A stretch of 64,000 nucleotides of DNA from assembly GCA_030696695.1 (NCBI GenBank), contig JAUYRP010000002.1, positions 1 through 64,000 of the forward strand. Reading direction: 5' to 3'. This stretch comes from Methylophilus sp. (GTDB taxonomy: Bacteria > Pseudomonadota > Gammaproteobacteria > Burkholderiales > Methylophilaceae). Numbering within the stretch: the first letter of the stretch is position 1; each line of letters opens with the position of its first letter. The position numbers and the translations under genes are program-made. Positions 37,501-44,927 of this stretch are shown here, piece after piece. Under the pieces are notes generated by a model that searched no databases, was not told where the DNA came from, and worked only from the letters and a program-made list of their open reading frames with translations.

Positions 37501-38567
37501 AGTACATTCAACGTAAAACCTCGCTCAAGCTAGCAGAATCTGATTTTGACTTAAGCGTAATCCCTGAACATTTACGCATGAATTTTAGCGTGGTAGATGA
37601 AAAGGGTAGGGAGCTAGGCATGGGCCGTGATTGGCATGCGCTGAAAAAGCAATTAGGCTCTGCCGCGCAACTCACATTCCGTTCCAATTCTCCAAGTATT
37701 GAAAAAACAGGATTAAAGCAGTGGGATTTTGGCGATTTGCCTGAGACGTTAACGTTTACCAAAGATGGGCATCAGCTCACTGGTTATCCTGCGTTAGAAG
37801 ACCAACTGGAAAGTGTGGCGGTCAAATTGTTTGATACGGCGGCAGAGGCCAGCGTAAATCATCGTAAAGGTGTTTGCCGCTTAATGCGTTTTGAGTTAAA
37901 AGAACAGATGAAACAACTGGAAAAGGGGTTACCTAATTTTAACCAATACGCCTTACTCCTGCGTAACATTATTTCACCTGAAGACTTGCGAGAAGACATG
38001 TTGACGGCGATTGCAGACCGCGCCTTTATTGGTGAGGATGATCTGCCCAGAACCAATGACAGCTTTATGAAATTAAAACAGCGTGCGCGTGCCAGATTGC
38101 CTGCTGTGACCGATGCGATTACCCGCCAAGCACAAGCCATTGCCAATGAATACCAAGCCCTAGTGCAACAACAAGCCAAAATGCCAGCGACGGTGAATCG
38201 GCTTAAGCGAGATTGCGAACAGCAAATAGGGTTACTGGTTTACAAAGGATGTTTTACGCAAACACCTTGGGAATATTTGCAGCACGTACCACGTTATTTA
38301 AAAGCGTTACGATTGCGTATTGAAAAACAACCTAGTAACGCTGACCGCGATGGCAAGCATGCCGCTAGTGTGGGGCTGATATGGCAACGCTGGCAAGATA
38401 AAGTCCAAGCACTGTATGCTGCCCACCAACAAGTGCCAACGGCGTTAGCAGAGTATCGCTGGTTAATTGAGGAGTTGCGTGTGTCGCTATTTGCACAAGA
38501 ACTACGCACGCCGTTCCCGGTCTCTACTAAACGTTTAGATAAAGTGTGGTCGGAAATAGCGCACTAG
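34551..38567 (+). CDS. hrpA: ATP-dependent RNA helicase HrpA
   Basis: The product is 1338 aa, full length for the large proteobacterial DEAH/RHA helicase. Motifs in order: GETGSGKTTQLPK (I), QPRRIAARSVA (Ia), DEAHERSLN (II), VTSATIDAERF (III), FLPGEREI (IV), TNVAETSLTVPG (V) and QRAGRCGR (VI). Then come the HA2 and OB regions and the long C-terminal DUF3418 domain (about 750-1330). An acidic insertion (EEDDEEEAIEEAI, near 305) sits between the two RecA-like domains. In E. coli HrpA rescues stalled ribosomes and processes mRNA. The following gene starts 5 bases after its stop. Confidence 0.96.
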   Translation: MSQINPSQFITQLEKQLSTCMLVDRFPLRRRLQQAQALLKQKKPVEKSLADIASALQRSAQKMQVRLTGLPKPEYPSELPVSGKKDDIAAAIQQHQVVIVCGETGSGKTTQLPKICLELGRGVAGLIGHTQPRRIAARSVASRIAQELNSPLGQTVGYKVRFNDKLSESSYIKLMTDGILLAETQGDKFLNAYDTIIIDEAHERSLNIDFLLGYLKQLLPKRPDLKVIVTSATIDAERFSNHFVGAPIIEVSGRTYPVEVRYRPLGKSGFRAKEIAEAENAQFDLDDDTIFGIARKAKTEARWLEEDDEEEAIEEAILDAADDLLRQGDGDILVFLPGEREIRDTADHLRKYQGRSAKLKHVEVLPLFARLSIEDQQKIFKSHSSRRIVLATNVAETSLTVPGIKYVIDAGLARVNRYSPRAKVEQLQIEKISQAAAKQRAGRCGRVSNGICVRLYSEEDFNSRPAFTEPEILRSSLASVILRMAALRLGDVTEFPFIEAPSSRLIADGYLLLQELGAVNEQRQITEVGLQLSKLPLDPRVGRMILAGKREGSLKEILMIASVLSIQDPRERPMDKREAADNAHAKFAGEGSDFMSYLKIWDWYDHALKHKKSNKDLLNQCHQHFLSFLRLKEWRELHAQLLDIVEEMEFKLNDKEANYEQIHKALLAGLLGNIGFKDGEADSYAGARGIRFHVAPGSCLKKTRPKWVMAAELVDTTKLYARCVAKIEPDWIEPLARGLTQSHYADPRWDRKLAQVVAWERVSLYGLTVIPKRRVHYGVIDPVESREIFIREALANMEFDTRAPFFDANKRMIAEIEELEHKARRQDVLVDEHQLFAFYDAIIPQGIVNGAGFEKWRADAEKLSPKLLYLTRDALMRHGASAITEAQFPETMEMDGTALALKYRFEPGHALDGVTATVPLALLNQLDATRADWLVPGMIREKLTALTKSLPKTLRRVCVPVPEFVTGFLEQHASQGALLPTLAEYIQRKTSLKLAESDFDLSVIPEHLRMNFSVVDEKGRELGMGRDWHALKKQLGSAAQLTFRSNSPSIEKTGLKQWDFGDLPETLTFTKDGHQLTGYPALEDQLESVAVKLFDTAAEASVNHRKGVCRLMRFELKEQMKQLEKGLPNFNQYALLLRNIISPEDLREDMLTAIADRAFIGEDDLPRTNDSFMKLKQRARARLPAVTDAITRQAQAIANEYQALVQQQAKMPATVNRLKRDCEQQIGLLVYKGCFTQTPWEYLQHVPRYLKALRLRIEKQPSNADRDGKHAASVGLIWQRWQDKVQALYAAHQQVPTALAEYRWLIEELRVSLFAQELRTPFPVSTKRLDKVWSEIAH

Positions 38568-38572
38568 TACAT

Positions 38573-39478
38573 ATGCAACCTGAAATGCAATTTATCCAAG
38601 AGAATTCAGCAGAAGCGTTTTTAGCCAAGCCGCGCCGCGACCGTGCGATACATATTCGCATCAGCCGCAATACCTTGCTTGCCGTCATTTTTTCTATCGT
38701 GTTTCATGCGCTGCTTTTAATAGTAGTGATCCCGAAACCAGAAATGGCGCCATTGCCACCACCTACCACCATTGACGTCAATCTAGCGCCTCTTCCACAA
38801 GCTGCGCCTATTGTTGCTGAGCCAGCACCGCCGCCGCCCGAGCCTGAATCAACTCCTGCACCTAAGGTGATTGCGCAAAAACCGACGCCTAAGCCCAAAC
38901 CACCTAAGCCTCAGGATTTTTCTGTACCCGAAGTGATGACGCAAAAGGCGCCTAGTCCGCTACCTACGCCTGCACCTAACAAACAGCCACCAACGCCAGA
39001 TGAAGCGCCAGTGGATATGATGGCCATGGTCAATCAGCGACGAGCGCAGCGCGAATCAGTCGAGTCTTATGCTAGGCAGCAGAATGCTGAGGCGGCTGCA
39101 CGTGAACGTGGCCCTAGCCAAGATGAAATCCGTGATAAGCGCATCATGGAAAACTTAAAAGTGGGCACGAATGGTATTTTTGAGGTCAGACGCCTAGATG
39201 TGACGGGGGCCAGCTTTAGCTTTAAAGGTTGGACGGATAACTATAATAACGCCAAGCTAAAGTTTTACGAGGTAGAGCCCCGCAGTGGCCAGGACATCAG
39301 GTTGCTGATGATTCGCCGCATGATTGCTTTAATTCGAGAGCACTACCAAGGAGACTTTGACTGGGAATCACATCGTCTTGGGCGCTCAGTTATCAAATCA
39401 GCGCGTATTGAAGACAGCGCTGAGCTAGAAGACTTTTTGATGCAGGAGTTTTTTGGGCCAAATTATAAAACGCAGTAG
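38573..39478 (+). CDS. Proline-rich TonB-like inner-membrane protein
   Basis: The product is 301 aa from the ATG at 38573. An in-frame ATG 27 bases earlier would overlap hrpA. A short cytoplasmic N-terminus leads to one helix (about 31-52, TLLAVIFSIVFHALLLIVVI). A Pro-rich spacer (PPPPEPESTPAPK, PTPKPKPPKP) follows for ~90 residues, as in TonB. A charged region and a folded C-terminus of ~105 residues come next (FEVRRLDVTGASFSFKGW to FFGPNY). The C-terminal domain lacks the YP box of true TonB energy transducers, so energy transduction is unproven. Coupled to hrpA by position. Confidence 0.8.
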   Translation: MQPEMQFIQENSAEAFLAKPRRDRAIHIRISRNTLLAVIFSIVFHALLLIVVIPKPEMAPLPPPTTIDVNLAPLPQAAPIVAEPAPPPPEPESTPAPKVIAQKPTPKPKPPKPQDFSVPEVMTQKAPSPLPTPAPNKQPPTPDEAPVDMMAMVNQRRAQRESVESYARQQNAEAAARERGPSQDEIRDKRIMENLKVGTNGIFEVRRLDVTGASFSFKGWTDNYNNAKLKFYEVEPRSGQDIRLLMIRRMIALIREHYQGDFDWESHRLGRSVIKSARIEDSAELEDFLMQEFFGPNYKTQ

Positions 39479-39556
39479 TAATAACCGAACGCTATCGTGA
39501 ATCACTGCTGCGCACATCGACTAAGTTGATTACTGATTAATCATTGATATGGGGCA

Positions 39557-39799
39557 TTAATGTTTATTCATTAACGTTTGCATCAGTGTTTGATACGATT
39601 GTTTTGATGCGTGGAGTGTATTGATTTTTGCCATGGCCTCGTTGGTTAGCGCGTTTAACGTTGAGAATGCCTCGATGTCTAAACGCAGACTAAATGCGCC
39701 AATTTCTAGCTCGGTAGTTTGATGTGTTTCGCAATAGGTGACGCGGCAACCTTCGTTACCCGCGAGTAAAATTTTGTTACATGGTGTTTGATGCTGCAT
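39557..39799 (-). CDS. Small protein of unknown function, paralogue of the 69-aa protein at 40359
   Basis: The product is 80 aa with no signal or membrane segment. The pattern MxHQ...C.V.Y....T.ELEIG...L....F......AMAKI aligns over about 55 residues with the 69-aa protein encoded at 40359-40568. AAGGAAAAC precedes its ATG. It is the last gene of the Fur-box-headed group and has two extra Cys (residues 7 and 18, with a third at 23). Function is unknown; iron-linked expression is inferred from the operator upstream of the group. Confidence 0.7.
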   Translation of the reverse strand: MQHQTPCNKILLAGNEGCRVTYCETHQTTELEIGAFSLRLDIEAFSTLNALTNEAMAKINTLHASKQSYQTLMQTLMNKH

Positions 39800-39849
39800 A
39801 TGTTTTCCTTCGTAATAAAAAGCAATGTAAGTGCTATATGAACGCGCGT

Positions 39850-40017
39850 TCAGTTGCTGTACAGATTGATGATATGTTGTATGGCGGCTGGCAAGGTGAC
39901 ATACACCGCTGACGACAAATGCGCATCGGATGACAGCATGCGCTGCTGTGTTGGTTGCAGCAGTCTCGCAGGATTTGTCCTGACTGCATGATTTGCTTCA
40001 TCATTTGCATTCGTCAT
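39850..40017 (-). CDS. Possible 55-aa protein in the Fur-controlled gene group
   Basis: An open frame from ATG at 40015-40017 to TGA at 39850-39852 would encode 55 aa, starting MTNANDEANHAVRTNPARLL and ending IQHIINLYSN. It fills most of the 245-base gap between two co-oriented small genes, leaving 27 and 50 bases on either side. No good Shine-Dalgarno is seen (ATCAACCT). It has neither a membrane segment nor Cys. The coding status is uncertain; the fit to the spacing of the array is the main support. Confidence 0.4.
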   Translation of the reverse strand: MTNANDEANHAVRTNPARLLQPTQQRMLSSDAHLSSAVYVTLPAAIQHIINLYSN

Positions 40018-40044
40018 AGGTTGATATCTACGCTGATCAATACG

Positions 40045-40335
40045 TTAATGCATGCCGGCTTGCATCGGAATCACGTTGTCTTGTAAGTCCTCATATTCTT
40101 TGACCACAAATCCCCATTGCATGTAAATGCGTTTAGACACATTGCATATCAGCTCACTTTCAGCATATTCGGGTGCTGTCAGTGTTTCCGCTAAGCTCAA
40201 TGCCAGTTTCGCTAGCTCAAACGATGGCTTGCCTGCATATATCGTGGTGACACATAACAATGAAGCCATCACAGCACTGGCATCGGGCATATTGGGGTCA
40301 TATAAATCGCTTTTACCTCTGAGATGTTGTTGCAT
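40045..40335 (-). CDS. Small protein of unknown function in the Fur-controlled group
   Basis: The product is 96 aa and predicted mainly helical (SFELAKLALSLAETLTAP, then VSKRIYMQWGFVVKEYEDL). Two Cys (CVTT near 28 and ICNV near 64) and several Met are present. There is no signal peptide. It starts 23 bases after the stop of the 69-aa gene, with AAGGAATCTGC before its ATG, so co-transcription is likely. I do not recognise the family. Confidence 0.72.
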   Translation of the reverse strand: MQQHLRGKSDLYDPNMPDASAVMASLLCVTTIYAGKPSFELAKLALSLAETLTAPEYAESELICNVSKRIYMQWGFVVKEYEDLQDNVIPMQAGMH

Positions 40336-40358
40336 TTGCAGATTCCTTTACGCATTGA

Positions 40359-40568
40359 TTATGTAGAAAACCCTACCTCGGTTTGCATGACAATTTTTGC
40401 TGCCGCCTTACGCATCATTTCATGCATCACAATAAAGCTATCGGCTTCAAATTTGAGTGTCGTGCCTCCTACCTCAACCTCAACAGTGTCCATCGATTTG
40501 TTGTAGAGCACTTTACAAGCGGTGTTGCTGGGTAACATGGCTTGTCCAACGATTTTTTGATGTCTCAT
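40359..40568 (-). CDS. Small protein of unknown function, first gene behind a Fur box
   Basis: The product is 69 aa and soluble, beginning MRHQKIVGQAMLPSNTACKV, with a beta-hairpin-like middle (DTVEVEVGGTTLKFEADSF) and a helical end (MHEMMRKAAAKIVMQ). AAGGAG stands 7 bases before the ATG. It is related to the 80-aa protein at the end of the same group. A near-perfect Fur box lies 33-47 bases upstream, so it should be made when iron is scarce. The role is unknown: iron-sparing regulator, haem or iron carrier, or an RNA-binding protein are all possible. Confidence 0.78.
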   Translation of the reverse strand: MRHQKIVGQAMLPSNTACKVLYNKSMDTVEVEVGGTTLKFEADSFIVMHEMMRKAAAKIVMQTEVGFST

Positions 40569-40600
40569 GGCTGACTCCTTGAGTTGAGATGGTTATTAAA

Positions 40601-40615
40601 TGATAATCATTCTCA
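40601..40615 (-). promoter_or_regulatory. Fur box
   Basis: TGATAATCATTCTCA matches the 7-1-7 Fur consensus TGATAATNATTATCA at 14 of 15 positions counting the free centre, and the flanks (AA... TTTAA) fit too. It lies just upstream of the small-protein group, at a distance that would cover its promoter. Confidence 0.88.
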
Positions 40616-40952
40616 TTTAAAGAGTCAACAAAAGAATAAATAGTTCAATGCATCAAGCAATTGGCAGAATTGGCATTGGCAGCATGCGAACGCTAAATAT
40701 GGTTCTATTTAACCAGTAAAAGATGGACAGTCTGTGTGTCAGGATTATCCATTGGCTAGCACAGGCAGTTGCCATGCTAACTTTTTGGATGCGAATACTA
40801 GTGAATCAAAGCGATATGATTTGTGGGTTACCCACGCGAGTAAATGTGTGAAATGTGAAATGGATAATCGAAAATGCTAGCTCAACAGGGATGGCTGTAG
40901 GATTTTTAAAGTAAGATAGAAAGATACAGTCAATAAAACAAGCGCTGAAGCA
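40616..40952. other. Intergenic stretch without a recognised gene
   Basis: Between the Fur box and the end of the MliC-like gene there are about 335 bases with no open frame that has a ribosome site, no hairpin with a T-run and no repeat that I can support. The longest plus-strand frame from ATG (40647 onward) stops after 23 codons. It could hold a small RNA, but nothing in the sequence shows this. Confidence 0.5.
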
Positions 40953-41348
40953 TCAAAGTGTCGGCATACGCGTACATTGTTCAATGGCTTTTCTACCCAC
41001 TGCCCAAGTAGCATTGTCACCTTTACCCCATAGCGTGTATTGCCCGTTAGTCACTTTAAACCCGCTAGTCACTTTTTGTGAGGGCAGTTCTAACACTGTA
41101 GCGTCTGGCAATGTCACCGTTGCACCAGTGAGTCTTTTTTCCATCCGGTGTGTGCCACCTCTGCCGCCGCGCACGATAGGCACGAATTTATGATTAAACT
41201 CAACGCTCAGCTGCGTACCCATATCGCATTGATATTGCGCTATAGGGTTTGCTTTTGGTGTTGTTGCGCAGGCAGTAGCCAGTAGCGCTGCACTGGTAAC
41301 TAATAGCAATGAATAAAGTTGAGCTGGCGGCCTTGAGATGCGTGTCAT
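40953..41348 (-). CDS. MliC-like lipoprotein (C-type lysozyme inhibitor family)
   Basis: The product is 131 aa from ATG 41348, which has AAAGGGA upstream; an upstream ATG at 41420 gives no signal. A lipoprotein signal ends LLATAC (Cys about 27). The mature part has YQCDMGTQLSVEF, LPDATVLELP, VTSGFKVTNGQYTLWGKGD and a C-terminal Cys (EQCTR), the order of the MliC/PliC fold (C..G..l.v.F...a.v.l......L......sG..Y......f...g..a). MliC proteins inhibit host-type lysozyme in the periplasm. Assignment is from motif order; inhibition is not certain. Confidence 0.72.
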   Translation of the reverse strand: MTRISRPPAQLYSLLLVTSAALLATACATTPKANPIAQYQCDMGTQLSVEFNHKFVPIVRGGRGGTHRMEKRLTGATVTLPDATVLELPSQKVTSGFKVTNGQYTLWGKGDNATWAVGRKAIEQCTRMPTL

Positions 41349-41434
41349 TTTGAGTCCCTTTGAGTCGTACATGATAAATTTAAGCGACTTAAAAGCGGCT
41401 TGTGACATGTTAGTCATCAAAGGCGTATATAAGT

Positions 41435-42451
41435 TTACACTTGCATCAATGCTTTCCTGATTTCTAACTCATCCAAGCCTTTACCAATCAACACAATGCG
41501 GCTTAGCGGTTCGTCTTCATCCCAGCCTTCTAATAAAGTGGGCGGATAAGGGGTAAAGTGTACGGCATGAATCGCCAGCGGAGCAGGCTGGTCTTCTGCA
41601 TGAATAATGCCTTTTAAGCGCAATAAGTGCTCGCCATAGGTTTGGCATAACCATAAAATGCGCGGTTTCAAATCGGCCCAATTCAATGGCTTGGGCATGG
41701 TCACGGTAAAGCTAGTGATGTCTTCGTCATGCGGCTTTTGTGGCAACATGCCACGCGGTTTAGCAGACTTTACTGGCGCACGTAACCAGCGCTGCGGTTC
41801 TGCTTGTTTGCCTGTGGGGTCAAATAGGCCAACGTCAATGATAAATGCCGGGTCTATCTCACCATGCAAAATCTTGTGTTGCGTGGCCCCTGGGTTCAGC
41901 GCAATCAGCTTTTCTTTCAGTGCATCCACTTGCTCTGCACTCACTAAATCAGTTTTGGTAATGAGTAATACATCCGCTACCGCTGCTTGTTTGCGGGCCT
42001 CATTGTGTGTGTCAATTTGTTCTGCACCATAGGCGGCATCAATCGTCACTACCACGGCATCTAACCGATACACCGACTCAATCACAGGCTCATTAAGTAA
42101 GTTACCCAGAATCGGGCCAGGATCCGCCATGCCTGTAGTTTCAATCACCAATCGGTTAAATTGTGGGATGGCTTCCATCGCGCGCTTAAAAAATAGATCA
42201 CGCATGGTATCAGCCAATTCATTACTCAGCGTGCAGCACAGGCAGCCACTTTGAAGCAGCACGGTATTGTCGGCCACATAGCTGCTCTCTACATTTTGCG
42301 CCAAGATATGATCTAAACCAGCTTCTCCCAACTCATTGATGATGACAGCCGTATTTTTCATACCTTCATTCGTAAGAAGTTTATTGAGTAGTGTGGTTTT
42401 GCCCGAGCCTAAAAAGCCAGTAAGTAAAGTAACGGGAATGCGATGGTCCAT
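41435..42451 (-). CDS. COG0523 (CobW/YjiA-like) metallochaperone GTPase
   Basis: The product is 338 aa. The P-loop is GSGKTT at 15-20. The metal-binding CxCC motif GCLCC is at 69-73, with ETTGMADPG (Walker B region) and ITKTDL as the G4 motif. The C-terminal CobW_C domain is present. COG0523 proteins deliver zinc or other metals to client enzymes using GTP. This copy is nearer to YjiA than to ZigA and is shorter than the ZigA homologue at 49826. It diverges from the M14-type hydrolase gene, and a palindrome proposed as a Zur operator lies in the shared intergenic region, 124 bases from its ATG. Confidence 0.9.
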   Translation of the reverse strand: MDHRIPVTLLTGFLGSGKTTLLNKLLTNEGMKNTAVIINELGEAGLDHILAQNVESSYVADNTVLLQSGCLCCTLSNELADTMRDLFFKRAMEAIPQFNRLVIETTGMADPGPILGNLLNEPVIESVYRLDAVVVTIDAAYGAEQIDTHNEARKQAAVADVLLITKTDLVSAEQVDALKEKLIALNPGATQHKILHGEIDPAFIIDVGLFDPTGKQAEPQRWLRAPVKSAKPRGMLPQKPHDEDITSFTVTMPKPLNWADLKPRILWLCQTYGEHLLRLKGIIHAEDQPAPLAIHAVHFTPYPPTLLEGWDEDEPLSRIVLIGKGLDELEIRKALMQV

Positions 42452-42574
42452 AGTTAGCCTAAGGTGAGTAGAGTGATGCGTAATTAAAATAATCGAATCG
42501 TAATTTTTAAGCGGTCTTGATATCGCTAGATGAATGTAGTGGACAAAAAGGTCATTTACTATCTATGCAATATG

Positions 42575-42598
42575 CGCAACAATGTTGCAAATTATAAT
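42575..42598 (+). promoter_or_regulatory. Promoter with a 15-bp palindrome proposed as a Zur operator
   Basis: CGCAACAATGTTGCA (42575-42589) contains the perfect inverted repeat GCAACA-A-TGTTGC. It agrees at 12 of 15 positions with the palindrome upstream of the dksA2 operon. A perfect -10 box TATAAT follows at 42593-42598, so a bound repressor would sit in the promoter spacer. It lies 25 bases before the ATG of the secreted deacylase gene. Confidence 0.6.
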
Positions 42599-42613
42599 GG
42601 GTGCTATTGAATA

Positions 42614-43648
42614 ATGCGATATATTTTACTTGTAATCATGGCTTTCAGTGCGGCTAACTGCTTTGCGGAGTCAATATTTTCTATCATGAACCATGAAATA
42701 AAATCGAATAGTTCCCGTTCATGGATGCAAACCGTTGCGGATACACAATTGCCAATTACCGTGATACATGGCCAATATCCTGGCCCAGTGTTAACGTTAA
42801 CTGCTGGTATTCACGGTGATGAATTCCCAGCCATTTTTGCGTTACAAAAACTACGACAAGCAATTCATCCTGATAGATTGCACGGCACATTGGTTATCGT
42901 ACATCTTGCCAATTTAGAAGGGTTTCATGGCCGACGTGTTGCGTTAAGCCCAGTCGATGAAAAGAATCTAAACAGGATATTTCCTGGCCACGTAGACGGA
43001 ACACTGACTGAGCAAGTTGCATACTTTATGACGCATCAAATTATCAGCAAAACGGATTATTTAATTGATATTCATTCAGGTAGCTGGAATGAAACCTTAT
43101 TGCCACATGTGTACTCCCCCGTCATGAATAAACACGCGCTAGACAAAAAAACATTGGCGTTTGCTAAATCATTAGGCGTGCCACATATCGTTTTATACGA
43201 TGAGCGACCACATGATCCAGAGCACTCAATTTCGTATCCCAACACAGCACAAACCAGAGGAAAGCCAGCGTTAACTTTGGAAGTTGGTCAATTGGGGCAA
43301 AGTGAAGAGCAGGATATTGAGCAGATATATCAAGCCAGTATGCGCGCGATGCGTTACCTAGCCATGTATGATTTAGGCCAGCAAGATAATCCTGATGCAA
43401 TCTCTTCGCATGTGGCGCTATACCGAAAACTAGTGGACGTCCAAAGTCCATTCACTGGGATATTTCGTCCATATACCCAAGTGGGTGAACAAGTTAAACA
43501 AGGGCAAGCGATTGGACAGGTAAGCGATTACTTTGGAAACGTGATGACGACATTATATGCACCAGTCACTGGTACTGTATTAATGCAAAAACAAACCCCG
43601 CCAATCCGTAAGGGCGAATCAACAACAGATATTGCGATAAGCCATTAA
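42614..43648 (+). CDS. Exported M14-type deacylase (succinylglutamate desuccinylase/aspartoacylase family)
   Basis: The product is 344 aa with a signal peptide (hydrophobic about 3-15, possible cleavage after CFA at 18), unusual for this mostly cytosolic family. Predicted zinc ligands are H67 and E70 in GIHGDEF and H154 in DIHSG. NLNRIFPG (118-125) is the substrate-binding stretch and E223 in TLEVG the likely catalytic base. A C-terminal beta domain (FTGIFRPYTQVGEQVKQGQ) resembles a lipoyl-like fold found in these proteins. It should cleave an N-acyl bond in the periplasm. The promoter overlaps a proposed Zur box. Substrate unknown; a peptide or metallophore is possible. Confidence 0.85.
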   Translation: MRYILLVIMAFSAANCFAESIFSIMNHEIKSNSSRSWMQTVADTQLPITVIHGQYPGPVLTLTAGIHGDEFPAIFALQKLRQAIHPDRLHGTLVIVHLANLEGFHGRRVALSPVDEKNLNRIFPGHVDGTLTEQVAYFMTHQIISKTDYLIDIHSGSWNETLLPHVYSPVMNKHALDKKTLAFAKSLGVPHIVLYDERPHDPEHSISYPNTAQTRGKPALTLEVGQLGQSEEQDIEQIYQASMRAMRYLAMYDLGQQDNPDAISSHVALYRKLVDVQSPFTGIFRPYTQVGEQVKQGQAIGQVSDYFGNVMTTLYAPVTGTVLMQKQTPPIRKGESTTDIAISH

Positions 43649-43649
43649 T

Positions 43650-44927
43650 TTATGGATGAACTGGCGCTGATGCTTGGTTTTCAAATGTTGGCATATTGAC
43701 TAAATCGTTCACCGTCATAGCCTTTTCCTCAAACAAATACGGATACAAAAAGTGTCTGAGCTGGGTGTGAAAGTCAGTGATACGCCGACGATGCGTGAGC
43801 AGGTGTGTCACATTGCTTTGCGCGATGTTCTCAAGGCTGTGTTGCACCCATAGACTAGGCAGCACCAATCCTAACTTCTTAGTAGTTTGATCGCGTAATG
43901 CTAATGTCTGTTCTCTATCGGTTACTTGCGCTTGTAATTGTACATCTGCCATATGTTGAAAGGCGTAGTACCATTTCCAGTGAAAGCGTCCGGTCACCGC
44001 TGGCGTATCTTGCCATTGTGGATAATGCACATAGAATGGATTGAGCGTATCGGTTTTGGGCTGGTCCCACGCATTATGGACCAGTTGACGGTGTTGCAAA
44101 GCAATTTGGCTACCATCCTGTATTGGGTACTGTTGGTGTAGCCAAAGTTGCGCAAGATTCGGCAGTGCTACACACAACACCAGCCAAATACTTGCAAGTA
44201 GCATGGCATTTAAACTAGCGTTCATTGCTTGCTTGCGCAAACTGATGAATAGACAGATGACCACCCAAAACAGGGTATACAGCGCGGTAATGGCAATCAC
44301 TGTGATGAGAGGCTTTAACGAAAGCGATTGCGCAATTGCAAAAAACACCAATGGAATGATTAAGCTCAGCAAAATCAGTACCCATCTAAGCAATACACGT
44401 CTTGCCCAAAACACTTTAGGATTTGCAATCAAACTGTTTAAAAAGACTAAGCGTTGTGCTTGAAACTCGCTGGCTTTTAAGTCATGTAGTAAAGCAATAC
44501 ATATTAACGGAGTGAAAAACACCAGCCAAAAAGCATAGTCAAAACTACCCAACATCACATATTCGGGATGGTGTGATTCACCATCATATAGCTGGCCTTG
44601 CAACCCAAGTAAGCGAATGCGCTGGACATAAGGTGTCACTAAACGATTGCCTAAGGCTAAAAAACTCCATTCGGTGGGGTGTTGGTAAACGTTATGAAAG
44701 AGGTAATAACCGATTTCACCTGCGTCGATTTGCGCACGTGACGCGTAGTCTGCCTGTTGGCTTTGATGCCTGAGATCCGCCTCTAATTGTGCATGGCTGA
44801 TCTGCTCGCGAATATGGTGAATGTTTTGCCAGCCATTATGTAGACTGAGCCACGTCAGCAATAAGCTGATGCACAATAACAGTAAAATGCTGCGCTGTTT
44901 GAGTAAATGTGTCAGTTCTTGTTTCAT
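43650..44927 (-). CDS. ABC-2 type permease subunit, DUF3526 (second of a pair)
   Basis: The product is 425 aa. A first helix lies at about 14-30, a long periplasmic loop (about 35-125) follows, then five helices between 130 and 275. A second soluble segment (280-425) contains PFYVHYPQW, a conserved part of DUF3526 proteins. It starts inside the stop of its partner (4-base overlap) and ends 1 base from the convergent deacylase gene. Pairs of DUF3526 permeases with one ATPase and a TonB receptor recur as a set, with no assigned substrate that I know of. The large periplasmic loops suggest contact with a periplasmic partner. Confidence 0.82.
   Translation of the reverse strand: MKQELTHLLKQRSILLLLCISLLLTWLSLHNGWQNIHHIREQISHAQLEADLRHQSQQADYASRAQIDAGEIGYYLFHNVYQHPTEWSFLALGNRLVTPYVQRIRLLGLQGQLYDGESHHPEYVMLGSFDYAFWLVFFTPLICIALLHDLKASEFQAQRLVFLNSLIANPKVFWARRVLLRWVLILLSLIIPLVFFAIAQSLSLKPLITVIAITALYTLFWVVICLFISLRKQAMNASLNAMLLASIWLVLCVALPNLAQLWLHQQYPIQDGSQIALQHRQLVHNAWDQPKTDTLNPFYVHYPQWQDTPAVTGRFHWKWYYAFQHMADVQLQAQVTDREQTLALRDQTTKKLGLVLPSLWVQHSLENIAQSNVTHLLTHRRRITDFHTQLRHFLYPYLFEEKAMTVNDLVNMPTFENQASAPVHP

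Noticed and set aside
40599-40617. Fur box extended as evidence for the MliC-like gene also being iron-controlled
   Set aside because: The MliC-like gene ends over 330 bases away and its own promoter would be near 41370, where no Fur box is visible.
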